Assembly: GCF_018320785.1 (NCBI RefSeq)
Contig: NC_054881.1
Location: 22,382,275 to 22,446,274 of the forward strand
Source: Cheilinus undulatus
Lineage: Eukaryota; Chordata; Actinopteri; Labriformes; Labridae
Direction: 5' to 3'
DNA: 64,000 nt
Each line of letters opens with the position of its first letter. Position 1 is the first letter of the stretch. A program made the translations under genes and the position numbers. The notes beneath the pieces are model-generated. The model was not told where the DNA came from and searched no databases. It worked only from the letters and a program-made list of their open reading frames with translations. Shown piece after piece: positions 1 to 12,200 of this stretch.

Positions 1-67
1 GATTTATGTTTACTTGAACTTCAGCTGATTCAGTCTCTAACTCCATGTGTATGTAAGCGACTCTTAC

Positions 68-205
68 CAGAGAGATAGGCACTGTCTCCCTTCTTGAAGA
101 CACTGTGGGCAATCTTCTTGCTAGTGGCTGTTTGGTTGACGTAGCCGTCAAACCTCCGCAGAGGATCGTTCTGGATGATTCTGCCAACGAGCTGGCCAGG
201 CTCAC
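68..205 (-). CDS. slc27a4: slc27a4 coding exon 10 (last one inside the window)
   Basis: This exon encodes residues 442-487 plus one base: [20 protein letters not shown], then the [20 protein letters not shown] block. The acceptor is TCACTGTAG and the donor G|GTAAGA, phase 1. The next exon, expected to begin with the GDVLVMDELGY-type motif, is outside the window. Confidence 0.94.
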
Positions 206-3200
206 CTACAGTGAGGGAAAGAGAGCAGGAGTTTAGAGAAATTTTCAATTATGTGAAATAAAATTAATATTTCTGATACAAGTGGGAATATTTGAGCTTC
301 ATCAAGAGTTTTAGTTTCACTGATGTAAAAGAATGATGTAGAAATGACAGAAGAAGTAATCGCGTCTGACACTGAGATGCCAATTTTTGCTCTTTGTCAA
401 AGCTACTCGTACTTAGACATATTCTGATTAAGCAGTTTCATATGCATGGATATCACACTGGTTATATGCCGGTAGCAGGATTTCAACACCTATTCCTTTT
501 CTGGGTCAGTTATAGGGAATTTCCTAGAATAATGCTTGCTGTGTTTTATATAGGCTCACACCAACTTTTTAGAATTTTTTTTCAAGGGGCCAGCATAAAA
601 ATATGTGTGTAAAGTCATACATGGAACAACTCAGGACAAAAAACGTTGTGCAGGAATTTTGTGCATGTGTGAAAGCACTTTATATTGTTAAATTGTACAT
701 ATAAAATACATGTTTTTATTGGCTGTGATACAAAATATTCTGATAGAGATAGGCTTGAATTAAAACTTATATGAAAAAATAAAAGAGTAAAATTAAAGTC
801 AATTAAAAGCTAGTGTTAAGTATGAACATAAACCAAACATTCATTTAAGAAAAGGCACACAGATAATCAATTTCTCTGTAAAGAACAATACTTTAAAGAA
901 AGAAAATCAATATCAGCAGATCAGACCAGGAAAAAATCCAAAATTGAAAACAGCAAATTGGAATTGGTGCAACTCTAATATACTGTATAAACAGAATTTA
1001 AACCACTGTGTTATACAGGCTGTAATCTGTTTTTTTTTTTTGTATATCCAAAGGGAAAAAGGTTTTAAGATGCAGTGTGTAAAACAGATAACATTAGGGA
1101 AGTCCAAAAGTAGATTCTAAATAGCAATGCTCACTTCTGGTGGTACCTTTACAAACCAGTGGAATTTAAAAAAATGATATCTGGTATTCATTCCCTTCTG
1201 TGGTGCTGTACTGTAGAGATGGGGGAGTAATGGCGCATATTCTAAGTTAAAAAAATTATTGTGTGTGTGTTTTTGTTTTTTATAAATTTGTTCTGCTAAA
1301 TGCTACTAGGCTTAATATTAAACACTGCACCTTTACAGTGTCTTTCTGCTGAATTATTTATATTTTGTTCAGCAGATTTCTTAATGTGTAGTTCCTCTGC
1401 AGCTATGTCCCCCTAGTAGTAGCATCTGTTGTCCGTTTGCGCATCTACTTGTTGAGATCTTCCCTGTCTTTCCAGTTGCACCATCACTCCACAAGGTTTA
1501 TTTTCTTAATTGTATACTCCCCGTTTGCTTTAAAGGCAAGATTATGACCCAACAGGGGAGAAAAGCAGTTAAATTTGGCACAAACAGCTTTCAGTCTGGT
1601 CAGTGTTGTTGTGTATTCTGGCACATCGTCAGCATTGAAGTGGATGCTTACAACACACAATGAGTGAAGTGAATGCTTAGTTGGCTTGGGTAGCATTGAG
1701 AGATGCTATTTGTGGTGGCTACAGCATGTATCTCAGCACTTTATTCTGGTATATTGGTCATATCTGTATATTGAAGGCGGCCCAATTTTTAGATTAAAAA
1801 GTTCATCTTGTACAGTGTATTTTACGTCATGTCTTTCAATGGATTTTTTTAAATGTATAGCCCAAATTCATATACAAAGCTGCCATTTTACAAAGCAGGC
1901 AGATCCAGACCATACTCTTTGTTATTATATTATTCATATAGACCCAACATCAATCCACCATAAACTCAGCACTAAGCACCACATATATAGATAGGGATTT
2001 AGGAGGTAGCCAGGTAGGTAGGACTTTATCTACAGGAACAGGATAGTGGAAACACCAAGAAATTAAAGAGAAGGAGCAGTGAATAAGACGAAAGAGTGAA
2101 GCCACAGGTCTGTCCCAAACCTGGGCTGGGACAGCCATGAGGTGTCTACCAGAGCAGGGGTTCCCAAATTTTTCAGCCTGTGACCCCCAAAAACGGTGTC
2201 AAAGATTGAGGACCCCCATCTTCCCTTGAGGGGGATAAAGCGTATATTTCACAAAGCATCATGGACAAAACTTTCATTCTAGGTATCTACAACTTTTACT
2301 TGCATTAAAGCACATGTATCACTTAATAACTATGTTTTGATTTAAATTTGAACTCATTTTAACAATATTTTTTTTTAGAATAGTAGATACAAGTTATGAT
2401 TTCAAATCATATAAAATTTCTCTTTGTTCTATGGAAAGCATTCTGTGACCCCCCTTCACTGTCTTGTGACCCCCTTGGGGTCCTGACCCCCACTTTGGGA
2501 ACCACTGTACTAGAGGACAACGGCCTCTGCACACAGGATTTCACCCAGCTGCAATGCCATCTGCGCCCTGAGGCCAAGCAATATTTTAAGCGGGTGTGTT
2601 GAAGCCTTGTAACAACAATATAAATCTATGAGCTAAGTGGCAATCCAGCTTACTCACGAAGCAAGCTCTACTGCCACCTCCACCATTACTATACCGTCTG
2701 TATAGACTTATGGTTTCTAATACATCATAATTGTCTATGAATCTGTTTATTTCTTTCTGTTTAGTAGCTTGCTTGTGCAAGACAGTCATGTAATTTTTGT
2801 TATAAGGGAGTTAAAAAAATGTTTACAAGTAGAAAAGACCAAAATTACTATGAGCTCCTAAACAGTGCAGACTAAAGCGTTATTTTACTGATGATAAAGC
2901 ATGCAATGTTTGCAAGAATATATGAGTGACCATGCATACTGAGGTGTTTTTTTTTAAGGCCCATTTTGTCCTTTAATGATAATGTGTAACATTTGTGGAC
3001 ATTAAACCTACCGGGTTTACAGGGAATACAGACACCATCAGGCCCTCTAATGAGCTCCATGGTCTCTTCGTCAACCCTCACCAGTCTGATGGGGTAGATG
3101 AAAGGCATAATCTGACTGTTGAAGCCGCATGCTCCGACCTGGTCAAAAAAACAACAACAAACACAAAGCTTTTAGTGTTTGAATAAGATGAGAGGCAGCC

Positions 3201-6200
3201 AGAAAGCTGCAGAGAAAACAACACATTTTTAAAATAACAGAAGACATAAAATGAAGGACAGAAAAAAGAAAGCCTTTGAACATGGATGAAACTGTCAGGT
3301 TAAAAGACGTGAGTGGGTGGTGGGAGTCTTAAGGACTTCAGAAGAGGGTATGACAATACAGTGTTGCTCATTTAAAGAGAAGTTGTTTTTTTGATGGGTT
3401 AGATGAAGTTTTTAATATTAGTAGTGCACTCTGTACAAAAGACAGCCTGAAACATGGTTAAAAACATAGCAGTGAAGTAAAGGGCCATCAGGCGTCAAGG
3501 TGAGAACATCCAAAAAATAGAGTTTTAAAGTACAGCAGCACTCAGGATTGACCCATTACAACTCACTTTAAAAAGCCTGAACTATCCCTTTAAAAATGAC
3601 TGACAAAAGCCTGTGTTTGGCTTGTCACAGGACACATTCCCACCTTGTTGTCAAAGTTGCCCAGGCTGCAGTTGCACTCTGTGGCTCCGTAGAACTCGGC
3701 GATCTGGGGTATATTAAAACGGTTCATGAACTCCTCCCATATGGATTGTCGCAGGCCATTACCAAGCGCCATGCGGACGCAATGTTGCTTTTCTGTGTCC
3801 CGTATGGGCTGGTTCAGCAGGTATCGGCAGATCTCACCGATGTACTGCACAATCTGGAGGAAAACAGAGATAAGGATAGAGTAATTACTGTTTATATATC
3901 AAGCTAACAATAATAAAAATGGACATTTTTTTAGATTAACAGCCAGAAGACATTAATCTGTGCACCTCTCTGCAAGATTTAAGATGCTTTTACTGCAAGT
4001 GGTTGAATTTGGCCCAATAGTACACCACAATCATAAACTGTCAGCTCTGACATGGACAAAATTAGATGTGCATATATTGTTTTTAAATCATGATTAGAAA
4101 TATAATGAATGACAGCTGACAGGGGCAACAGTAAAATCATTTTTTAAAAGTAAAGAGGATCTGCTAATTTTCTTAGGAAAAAACATCCTCATTTTTTTTG
4201 GAAAAAACTAACACGTTTTGATATTTCAAAGTTGATTATTTACAAAAGATCAAACTCAAAATATTTGTGTTTATTAAGTTGTAAATCTATGAGAAAAAAA
4301 AATTCTAAGGTTACGAGTCATACATTTTTACACTTGCAACTCAAAATGTTCATTTTAATTACCTCTGCCAAGGAGGTTATGTGATCGGGTGGGTTTGTTC
4401 GTTTGTTCGTTTGTTCATTTGTTTGTTTGTTCGTTTGTTTGTTAGCAACATAACTCAAAAAGTCATGGAAGGATTTTCATGACATTTTCAGGAAATGTCA
4501 GAAATGGCATAAGGAAGAACTGATTCGATTTTGCGACTGATCCGCATCACCGTCTGGATCCAGGAGTTTTTTAAAGGATTCTGGACTGCTGGGAGATAGG
4601 GCTAATGGTGGAGGTCTGCGCTGTTACCACTTTACACCAGGAGATGGCGGACATGAGTAACTTATTCAAAGTTTTGAAGTTTATAGAGTTTGAAAGACAC
4701 ACGCCGGTCGAGGAGTCGAGTCGAAGCGTAACAGAGAGAAAGACAACGAATTGTAGCAAGAATACTCACAATGCTGGGAGGAATAGAGGAATATTCACCC
4801 TCTGCCATGACTTCCACACGTAGCGAAGCCAATGCTTTGCCTCATCGTGTCTCCACCCCACCAGGGAGGGAATAATCGGCGAATTAGATTTTGGGAGTCA
4901 TCCGGATCACTGTCTGGATCCAGGAATGTTTTTAAAGGATTCTTCACTATTGGGAGATAGGGCTAACGCCAGAGGTCTGTGCTCCCTGAGTGCTTTTCTT
5001 GTTTTTAAAGTCCAGAATTTATGACATTATAAAGTCGTTTATTTACAAGAAACCAGACTGAAAGCTTCATCAGTCTCAGTAGGAAGTATCATCTGGTTAG
5101 ACTCCCAACATCAGCTCTTGCGCAGGCAAAAACAGACTCCTCTGATATGAATGTCCTCAACATGATAGGCTATTTTAGATTTTATAATCTAATAAATTTT
5201 GGTTCATGTAAACTAATGACTTTTAAAGTAAAAAATTTCAACTTTTTTCAGGTAAATTTATGACTTTTTAGACTTGAAAATTTCAAGTTTTTTCTTGAAA
5301 ATTTAGAGTGGCCCTTGTAGCAATGATGGAAAATGTATATGTAGATCCTTTGGCAAGGACCTATTAAATAAGTGGCCTATTATGCTGGGATTTTGTAAAT
5401 AAAAACAGATAAAATTGATTTAAAATTTTTCCAAGTGGGAGGCTTGGGGGGTGGCTAGGCTTTTTTTTAAATGAGTAGGGGGGCATATGTAAAAAAAGGT
5501 TGGGAACCAATGCTCTAGACCAGCCTTTACCAAACTTAAATTTGCCACAACTTACTTTACGTTTCTTGTTGGGGTTTTATGAGGATATTGGAGGGCCCCA
5601 GAAGATTTTAAAGTTTCAAAGTATTTTATATCCTTATTTTATTTCACAAATAGAATTTCAGTGTGCATGCTAAGTTTTCAGAGGCATTAACATTACTATA
5701 AAAGAATTTGCGGAGACAAAGTAGACGAGCCACTACCATTTACTTTGTTTTCATCAGTGTATGCAAAGTCACCTATATTCTCCTCTCTAAAATTCATTTC
5801 TTGAAAATGCTCTTTGTGACTCCACAAACTCTTTCCTAGTAATGTAAATGTCTTTAAAGGGAGTGCCAAACTCTTACAATCTGGATACATGTGCATTGTG
5901 CAATGTTGACCAGCAGATAATTTAACACCAGTTCTCACTGTGCTAAACATGTCATCAGGTATTTTATGATCATTAACAATGTGGTTTCGGAATAAAAACA
6001 GGTTTTTGATTGGTTTCGATTAATTCTCAATGGCCTCTTGCAAACAATCTGCAGTACCTCTGGGACCAACCAGATGACCAAAACACTGCTCTGGAGGTTT
6101 CCTACAGTAGCACATAATTCATACATGTATAGGCAAGTTTAAAAGAATGCTCATGATGGACGCTGGACGCATTCACAAATGCAATGTAAAACAGCAAGTT

Positions 6201-9200
6201 TATCTCTGGCCTTACTTGGTGAAACAGCTGTGAAATTACTCTCAGGAAATCCAAAGGACATTTAAACATGGGCATTTAGTGTTTGTCCATTATTACCACT
6301 GTCACACAGAAGTGATGATTCTTTTGGCAATCAATGGCCAGTAGTGTGTTTTGCTCCACCCTTTAGGATCAGATAGGGACACTTGCTACCCCAAAAGGGA
6401 TGCCAAAAGGTAATAAGGCACAGATGGGATGTCTTGGCACCTTTCCTGACTTTAGACAGTAGAAATGAAAATAACTAAGTATTGTACCAAACTGAGGTGG
6501 AGCACTTGATGGAAACACACCATGAGAGGTGCAGCTCTGCCCACTTAATCTGCAGCAGTGTCTTGTTATCTACATTATACTCACAGTGCAGTTGTATTTG
6601 ACACAGTCATCCCAGAAACGCGAAGCAGAGAACTTCTTTCTGATCACTACAGTCATACCGTGTATTATACACTGGCCCACTCCCACAATGTTTCCTGTAA
6701 ATATAGAAATGAGCTGTTAGCATCATCAAAAGCAGATGGACTTCCTGATGTAAGAGTTTTTTAAAATTAAAATCCAATTCCACCATTCTCAGAGAAAGTT
6801 TTACCTGCAGAGTGGTAGAGTGGAAGGCAATCATACAACACATCATCTGGTGTCATCCTAAAGCCATAATACACCAAAGCTGCCATGCGGTAGTACCTGA
6901 AAACCAGGGAAGGAGTGGGGCAAAGCAAAGTAAAAGGGAAAGCAGTCAAAACAAAACCAGTTTTATCATCCATTCTCTTCTAACAGGATTTATATTAAAC
7001 ATGAAAGCTGTAAAGATGAAAAAAAAAAAGCCAGCAGCTGCTTGTCCTGTGTATCTGTTAGCCCACTGCAGGAGTCCTTCCTACCTGCTGTGCACAACAA
7101 TAGCAGCTTTAGGCATCCCAGTGGTTCCTGACGTGTAGATGTAGAACAGGCGATCTGAAACACACAGAGGAGTAAGAGTCAGATAATATTCATGACAACA
7201 AATACAACTGCTTTGGCTGGCTTCAGCAATTTAGTAAGGGCTTTAAAACAAAAAGCTCTCTGGTTTAAATGTGCAGTTTGTCTTTTTATCTGTTTGAAAC
7301 TCCAACCCTGGAAAAACAGAGAATATACACTCTCTAATTTTGATGTACAGCGAGACCTGGATTTAAAAGTTATACATAAATTCTTTGTATATGCTGAATA
7401 GGTAACACTAAACATATGTGTTTGCATTTGCTCAACAAAACAAAACATTTAGGTGCAATAACATCTCTTAATCACCACAAAAATATTTGGGCTACATGAG
7501 TGCTAGCCTAAATATGGTAACATGGCTGCAACTGTCGGAGACGTGAAAGTGTAAAGATCATTACAGATCACACTTTATTTCTGTGAAAGCCATCTTGGCT
7601 GTCATTGGTTACTTGTGTTGTTCAAGAGCTAGAGTGAGTGAGTAGTTAGGGCATGATTCATTGTCCTGATAATTAACTTGTCCATTTGTTTTTTTATCTA
7701 TTAAAATCATTTTTACCCTGAAAAATTCATATTAAGGGTGCATGGCAATCTGTACCATACCCGAGCATGCTTGAGCCCCCAAATCCAGTTTGTTTGACTA
7801 GTGCAAGTGCTCTGTATTGCACTGAAGCATTCAGTTCATTTTCCCGGCTCTGGTATAGATGGAAGAACTTGGCTTTGGCAAGGTGTGGTCACTCACATAT
7901 CTGCACAAGCAGTGGTGCACAATGTGCAAGTGATGTATGGTCAATATCACAGTTCCTCTTGACAATCAATTTAAACAATGGCGGAGTGTCAGAGGGCTGT
8001 ATCTAATAACAACTTCTAATAAGCCACAAAAGTGAGTAAAGTTACTGCCATGCTGTCTGTGTGTTTATCCATAGTGCCAGCTCTGCAAGGCTGAGCTTCT
8101 TGAAACTGCGTGTATCATTTTACAAAATGACGGTGTATGCTAAGGCCAGTGAGGGACAATAACGCCTCAGCACTGTATGGAGCAACACCGTAAACCCTGA
8201 TAGCTATCCAGACTCACATAAATTAAGTTTGGTCAGGACCACTTTACCAAGAAACACACATGTTTGCAGCTTTGAATATTTCTTTATCAGCAGTTATTAA
8301 TTAGCACTTATGCTATTATTTATATTCAGCCATGAGCCAACGTGGAGAGCATTAAGCAGGAACAGCACACGCTCTTTCTATGCTGATAAGGAAAGCCTAA
8401 GGCAGCAGAGCCCAGAGCAGAGCAAGCATCACCGAGCAGTCTGGTTCAGTTAAGTCAGATACAGAATGAAGGAGGAGCTGGGGTGCAGAAGGGGTTGCAA
8501 GAGCAATTAAGCAGTTTAACATTACTTGACAGTCAGATTTATGCACCTGTTACTAGGTCTTACCAAGTAATGTTTATTTGCAGGGTGAAGAAAATCATTT
8601 AAGTGCTTACTTAAAGGAAAAAAGTAAACACTTTTGAAACACAAGTGAAGTTCCTGCTACTTAAAAAAAACATCTTTCAGTGAATATTGCTGAAGTATCT
8701 TAAGTTACTCAAACTCAAGAGCAAGTGCACAACACAAAATTTTCTTTTGTAAATGCAGCACACAATATTTACAATATTTATTCTACTGAAGTCAAAAAGC
8801 TATTTTACTTTATTTTTTAAAGACATTATTTTTTGCATGACTTTTTAAAAGTCAGGTTTACTAATTAGGTTTTACAGTGAACTGACATGAATGTGAGTAC
8901 AGCCAGAAACTAAACGAGGCAGCAGCAGCCTACTGTATTGTTCCCAACCTTGGGACTCACACCAGCTCTGTCTGCTCTGAGGTTGTCAAAATTGGATTTG
9001 CATATACCAACTAAGGAGCTAAAGTAGGTATTTCTGGCACAACTGGTATTTCTGAATGACTCAATTAGACCTATAATAATAAAACTGTTCTCAAAACTAC
9101 AAGTGTTGCTAGAGCTCTTTGTTTCCTACATATCAACTAAAATCATGGTTTAACACTTATCAGACAGTTTATAGAAAGGTCTTAGCCTCAAAACAATAGC

Positions 9201-12200
9201 CTCAAAACAATATTAAATCTGTTATTTAGCATTTTATAGTCTCCTCCATCAGCTGTGCACATAAGCAGGATGAACAGAGCTACATGAGCAAATACATGAG
9301 AAATTCAAGGCTGTAGTGGCTAAATTTCTCTGTGGAAAACTAATTATTCTGGACCGGTTACTTAGTTGTCTCAAGACTGAGCGAGCAAACCTTTTTTTTT
9401 TAATATGTGCTGTAAATTTTCCCTACAACACAACGATATTGATGACGGAGGAATCTGCAGCCTGATGTTAGGTGCTATCAACATGATAAAAAAAACGCAG
9501 GAAAAACAATTAAAGTGAGACACTGTCCCTCGTATAGAGACCGATCTATTGTACAGTAATTTCAGAAATAAATCACTTCAAATTGAGAGATGGCAAGAGT
9601 CATTTTTGCCTTTTTCTTACTCTGTCATTCTTAACACTCTCTCTCTCTCCTATTTCCAGGCCTCTCGGCCACCCTGTCTCTCTAATAAAGGCACCTTTAA
9701 AAGAAAAAAGAAGAAAAAAGTCCATTGCACGGCAGCTCTAAGCTCAGCTGATAAAATGCAAAGATGCTACATTTTGTATTCCACATCATTTAGACAGATG
9801 CTGGAATGATACAGGATGCTGTATGCTAAGAGATAATGAGCTCTTAGAGGGGAGGTTTTTGACTGATCATTATGTAAAAAGTCTATAACTTTCTATCCTG
9901 ATTATCAACGCTGTGGTGTAAATTGGTTCCCCTCCTTGACCCGTACGCTGTGTTACACGTTGCCTTGGGAACAAGCTACCGTCTGGTGATGAGTCATCGG
10001 TAATTGTGAGTAGCCGTAGTAGCCGTGTGTGAGAGCAGAGAAATCTGGGTGAAAATAATTTCTCTGTAGCTATTAAACACTGTACAAATAAAACAAGACA
10101 AATTCAGTTAAATGCAGTGAAATGTTGTTTATCAGTACATTTAACTTGTTTGGTATTTATTTGTATATATTCCACTACATAAAATTGGATTAAATAACTG
10201 ATTCCAATTTTAAAAAACTACTTTACAGGTTATTTTAACATAATTGTGATTTTTTTTTTTGTTAAGGTATCCTTTTTCATTTTTTTGTAAAAACAAAATA
10301 ATCAAATGTTTACAGGTTAAAACAAACTTTTAAACAGCCCTGGTTTAAAGTGACCACACTTTAGTGGGTACATCCATACCATGTATAAACATTACGTCTT
10401 CAGTCAACCTGATATCTGAACCTGAGCTCACTTGTCTGCTTGTTATGCAAACAGCAGTTAATTCATCATTACTGTGGCTGTCTTACTGTAGCTTGGTATC
10501 CCTACATGCTTTGTGCAGCGAAGCTGCTGGTGAAAGGAGTGAATGAGGAGGTAATAAGCCCCAGCAGTCTATGTAATGTTGTCATAAAAATGCTTTTGAA
10601 AGACAAAGTGATTTAGAAATCATGTTGGATAGTGGTTTAAAATGGCAACTCAGTTCAAAATCCTGTTACATGGGAGTCCTGATGTGTCGTTCACAGATGA
10701 GCTGGTTATACAGTAAGAGCTGGCTCCCTTTTCAAAAACGTTTTTTTTTTCCCACATTTTTGTTGTTGTTTTAAAGACTTAAAAAAGGCAAAATGAAGAA
10801 GCGTTTGGTAATCAAAAGATTGGCTCTTATTACATAGCAAAGCAAAATGATCTGGATCTTCTTCTTTCATAATTCCCAACATAATTCGGTGCCTACATGC
10901 GTATAAAAATCAGTCTGATCCAATACGTGGTAGTATGCACGTAGCTGTTTTACAAATCCACCAAGGAGAAGACATAAGAAAAAGCAACCACCTTGGTCAT
11001 GATGAAATGATGACCAGACCATGATAGTTTATTTTTCATGCCAGCCAAAGATTCCATCCTGCCATCATTTTTAAGAAACCAACAATGACCCTCAACTTAC
11101 ACATCGGTACAGCTCAGAGGATGAAATAGGCCCGTTCTGCATGGATACAATGGTTTTAGAGGAGACAGGATACATTTATTGACTACAACTTGTGGTCATT
11201 TGTAAAGTAAGTCATAACAGACAATTTATTTACCAGATTCTGATTATTTCCACTGTGCATTGAAACATTTGTGGACAAACTGCAAAGCCTGGAAAGGAAG
11301 TTTTGTTTCTAAGACTACAACATATAGCTGATATAAGTCTATGCCCCATATCAAGGTGAGGTTGCATTCACATCTCATCTGTACCCGCCAGAGTCCAGGC
11401 TGAGACGACCTCTCTAAGTGGGCCAGGGCCCAGTGCCCAGTGGTTGGACATAAATAAAGCTATGCTTTTTGTTAACTTGCAGAATACTGCAGATCACATC
11501 AGCTGATAGGAATATCTTTAATAAATGCCAGTATGTGTTGTGTCTTAACAACCAATCTAATCTTGATGTAGTGATTTCAGTGCGCCCTCAGCATAGTGTA
11601 TGCTGTTCTGTAAACCAGCAGCTGCTGCATCATCGCTTTCTGAAATGAAAGAAAGTCTCAGACAAAAGCATAAAATTCAGTTGAAAGCCTGTTGATATTT
11701 CTGAGCAGTATTTGAATCCTCACTCTGATTGAACGATGTGATTTAATTATGCATTTCTAAAAGTATGACTCACCACTCGCCAGCTGATCTACGCTTTCAG
11801 ACAAACAGCAAATGCAAACAAATGACAGCCTATAACTGGTTGTGCCAGCTGGAGTGACAACTACATCTTTGGTTGCAGGATTATTAAAAAACATCCTCCA
11901 ATAAATTCCTTATAGTTAAATAAACACCTGTGAACTCTGATCTACATTTGTAAGTGTTTAATGAGATAATTCTAACCGGTGAAGCAGCGTTGTGGCCGGC
12001 TTGGCAGATGAGATGGGGCACTGTCCAGCAGGGGCTCCAGGCACTCGGTTCCAGGTGGGACTCGTTTGGGGTCCAAGTCTCCGCAACAAAACACTTGCAC
12101 TTTGGTCCCCATTGAGCTGTGGACCTCTGACACCGCTATGAGAGAAAGAAAAGCACATTTGGTTCCAATATTATAAACTCAAGAGCACTGATGGAGGTAC

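Larger units (their letters stand above)
3854..6584 (-). other. slc27a4 intron between coding exons 7 and 8
   Basis: The first half is filled by an AT-rich MITE-like element interrupted by another dispersed repeat (see 4150-5320). A sequence like the end of a hAT-type MITE (ggttgggaaccaatg) lies at about 5501-5515. From about 5530 to 6584 nothing further is recognised. Confidence 0.75.
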
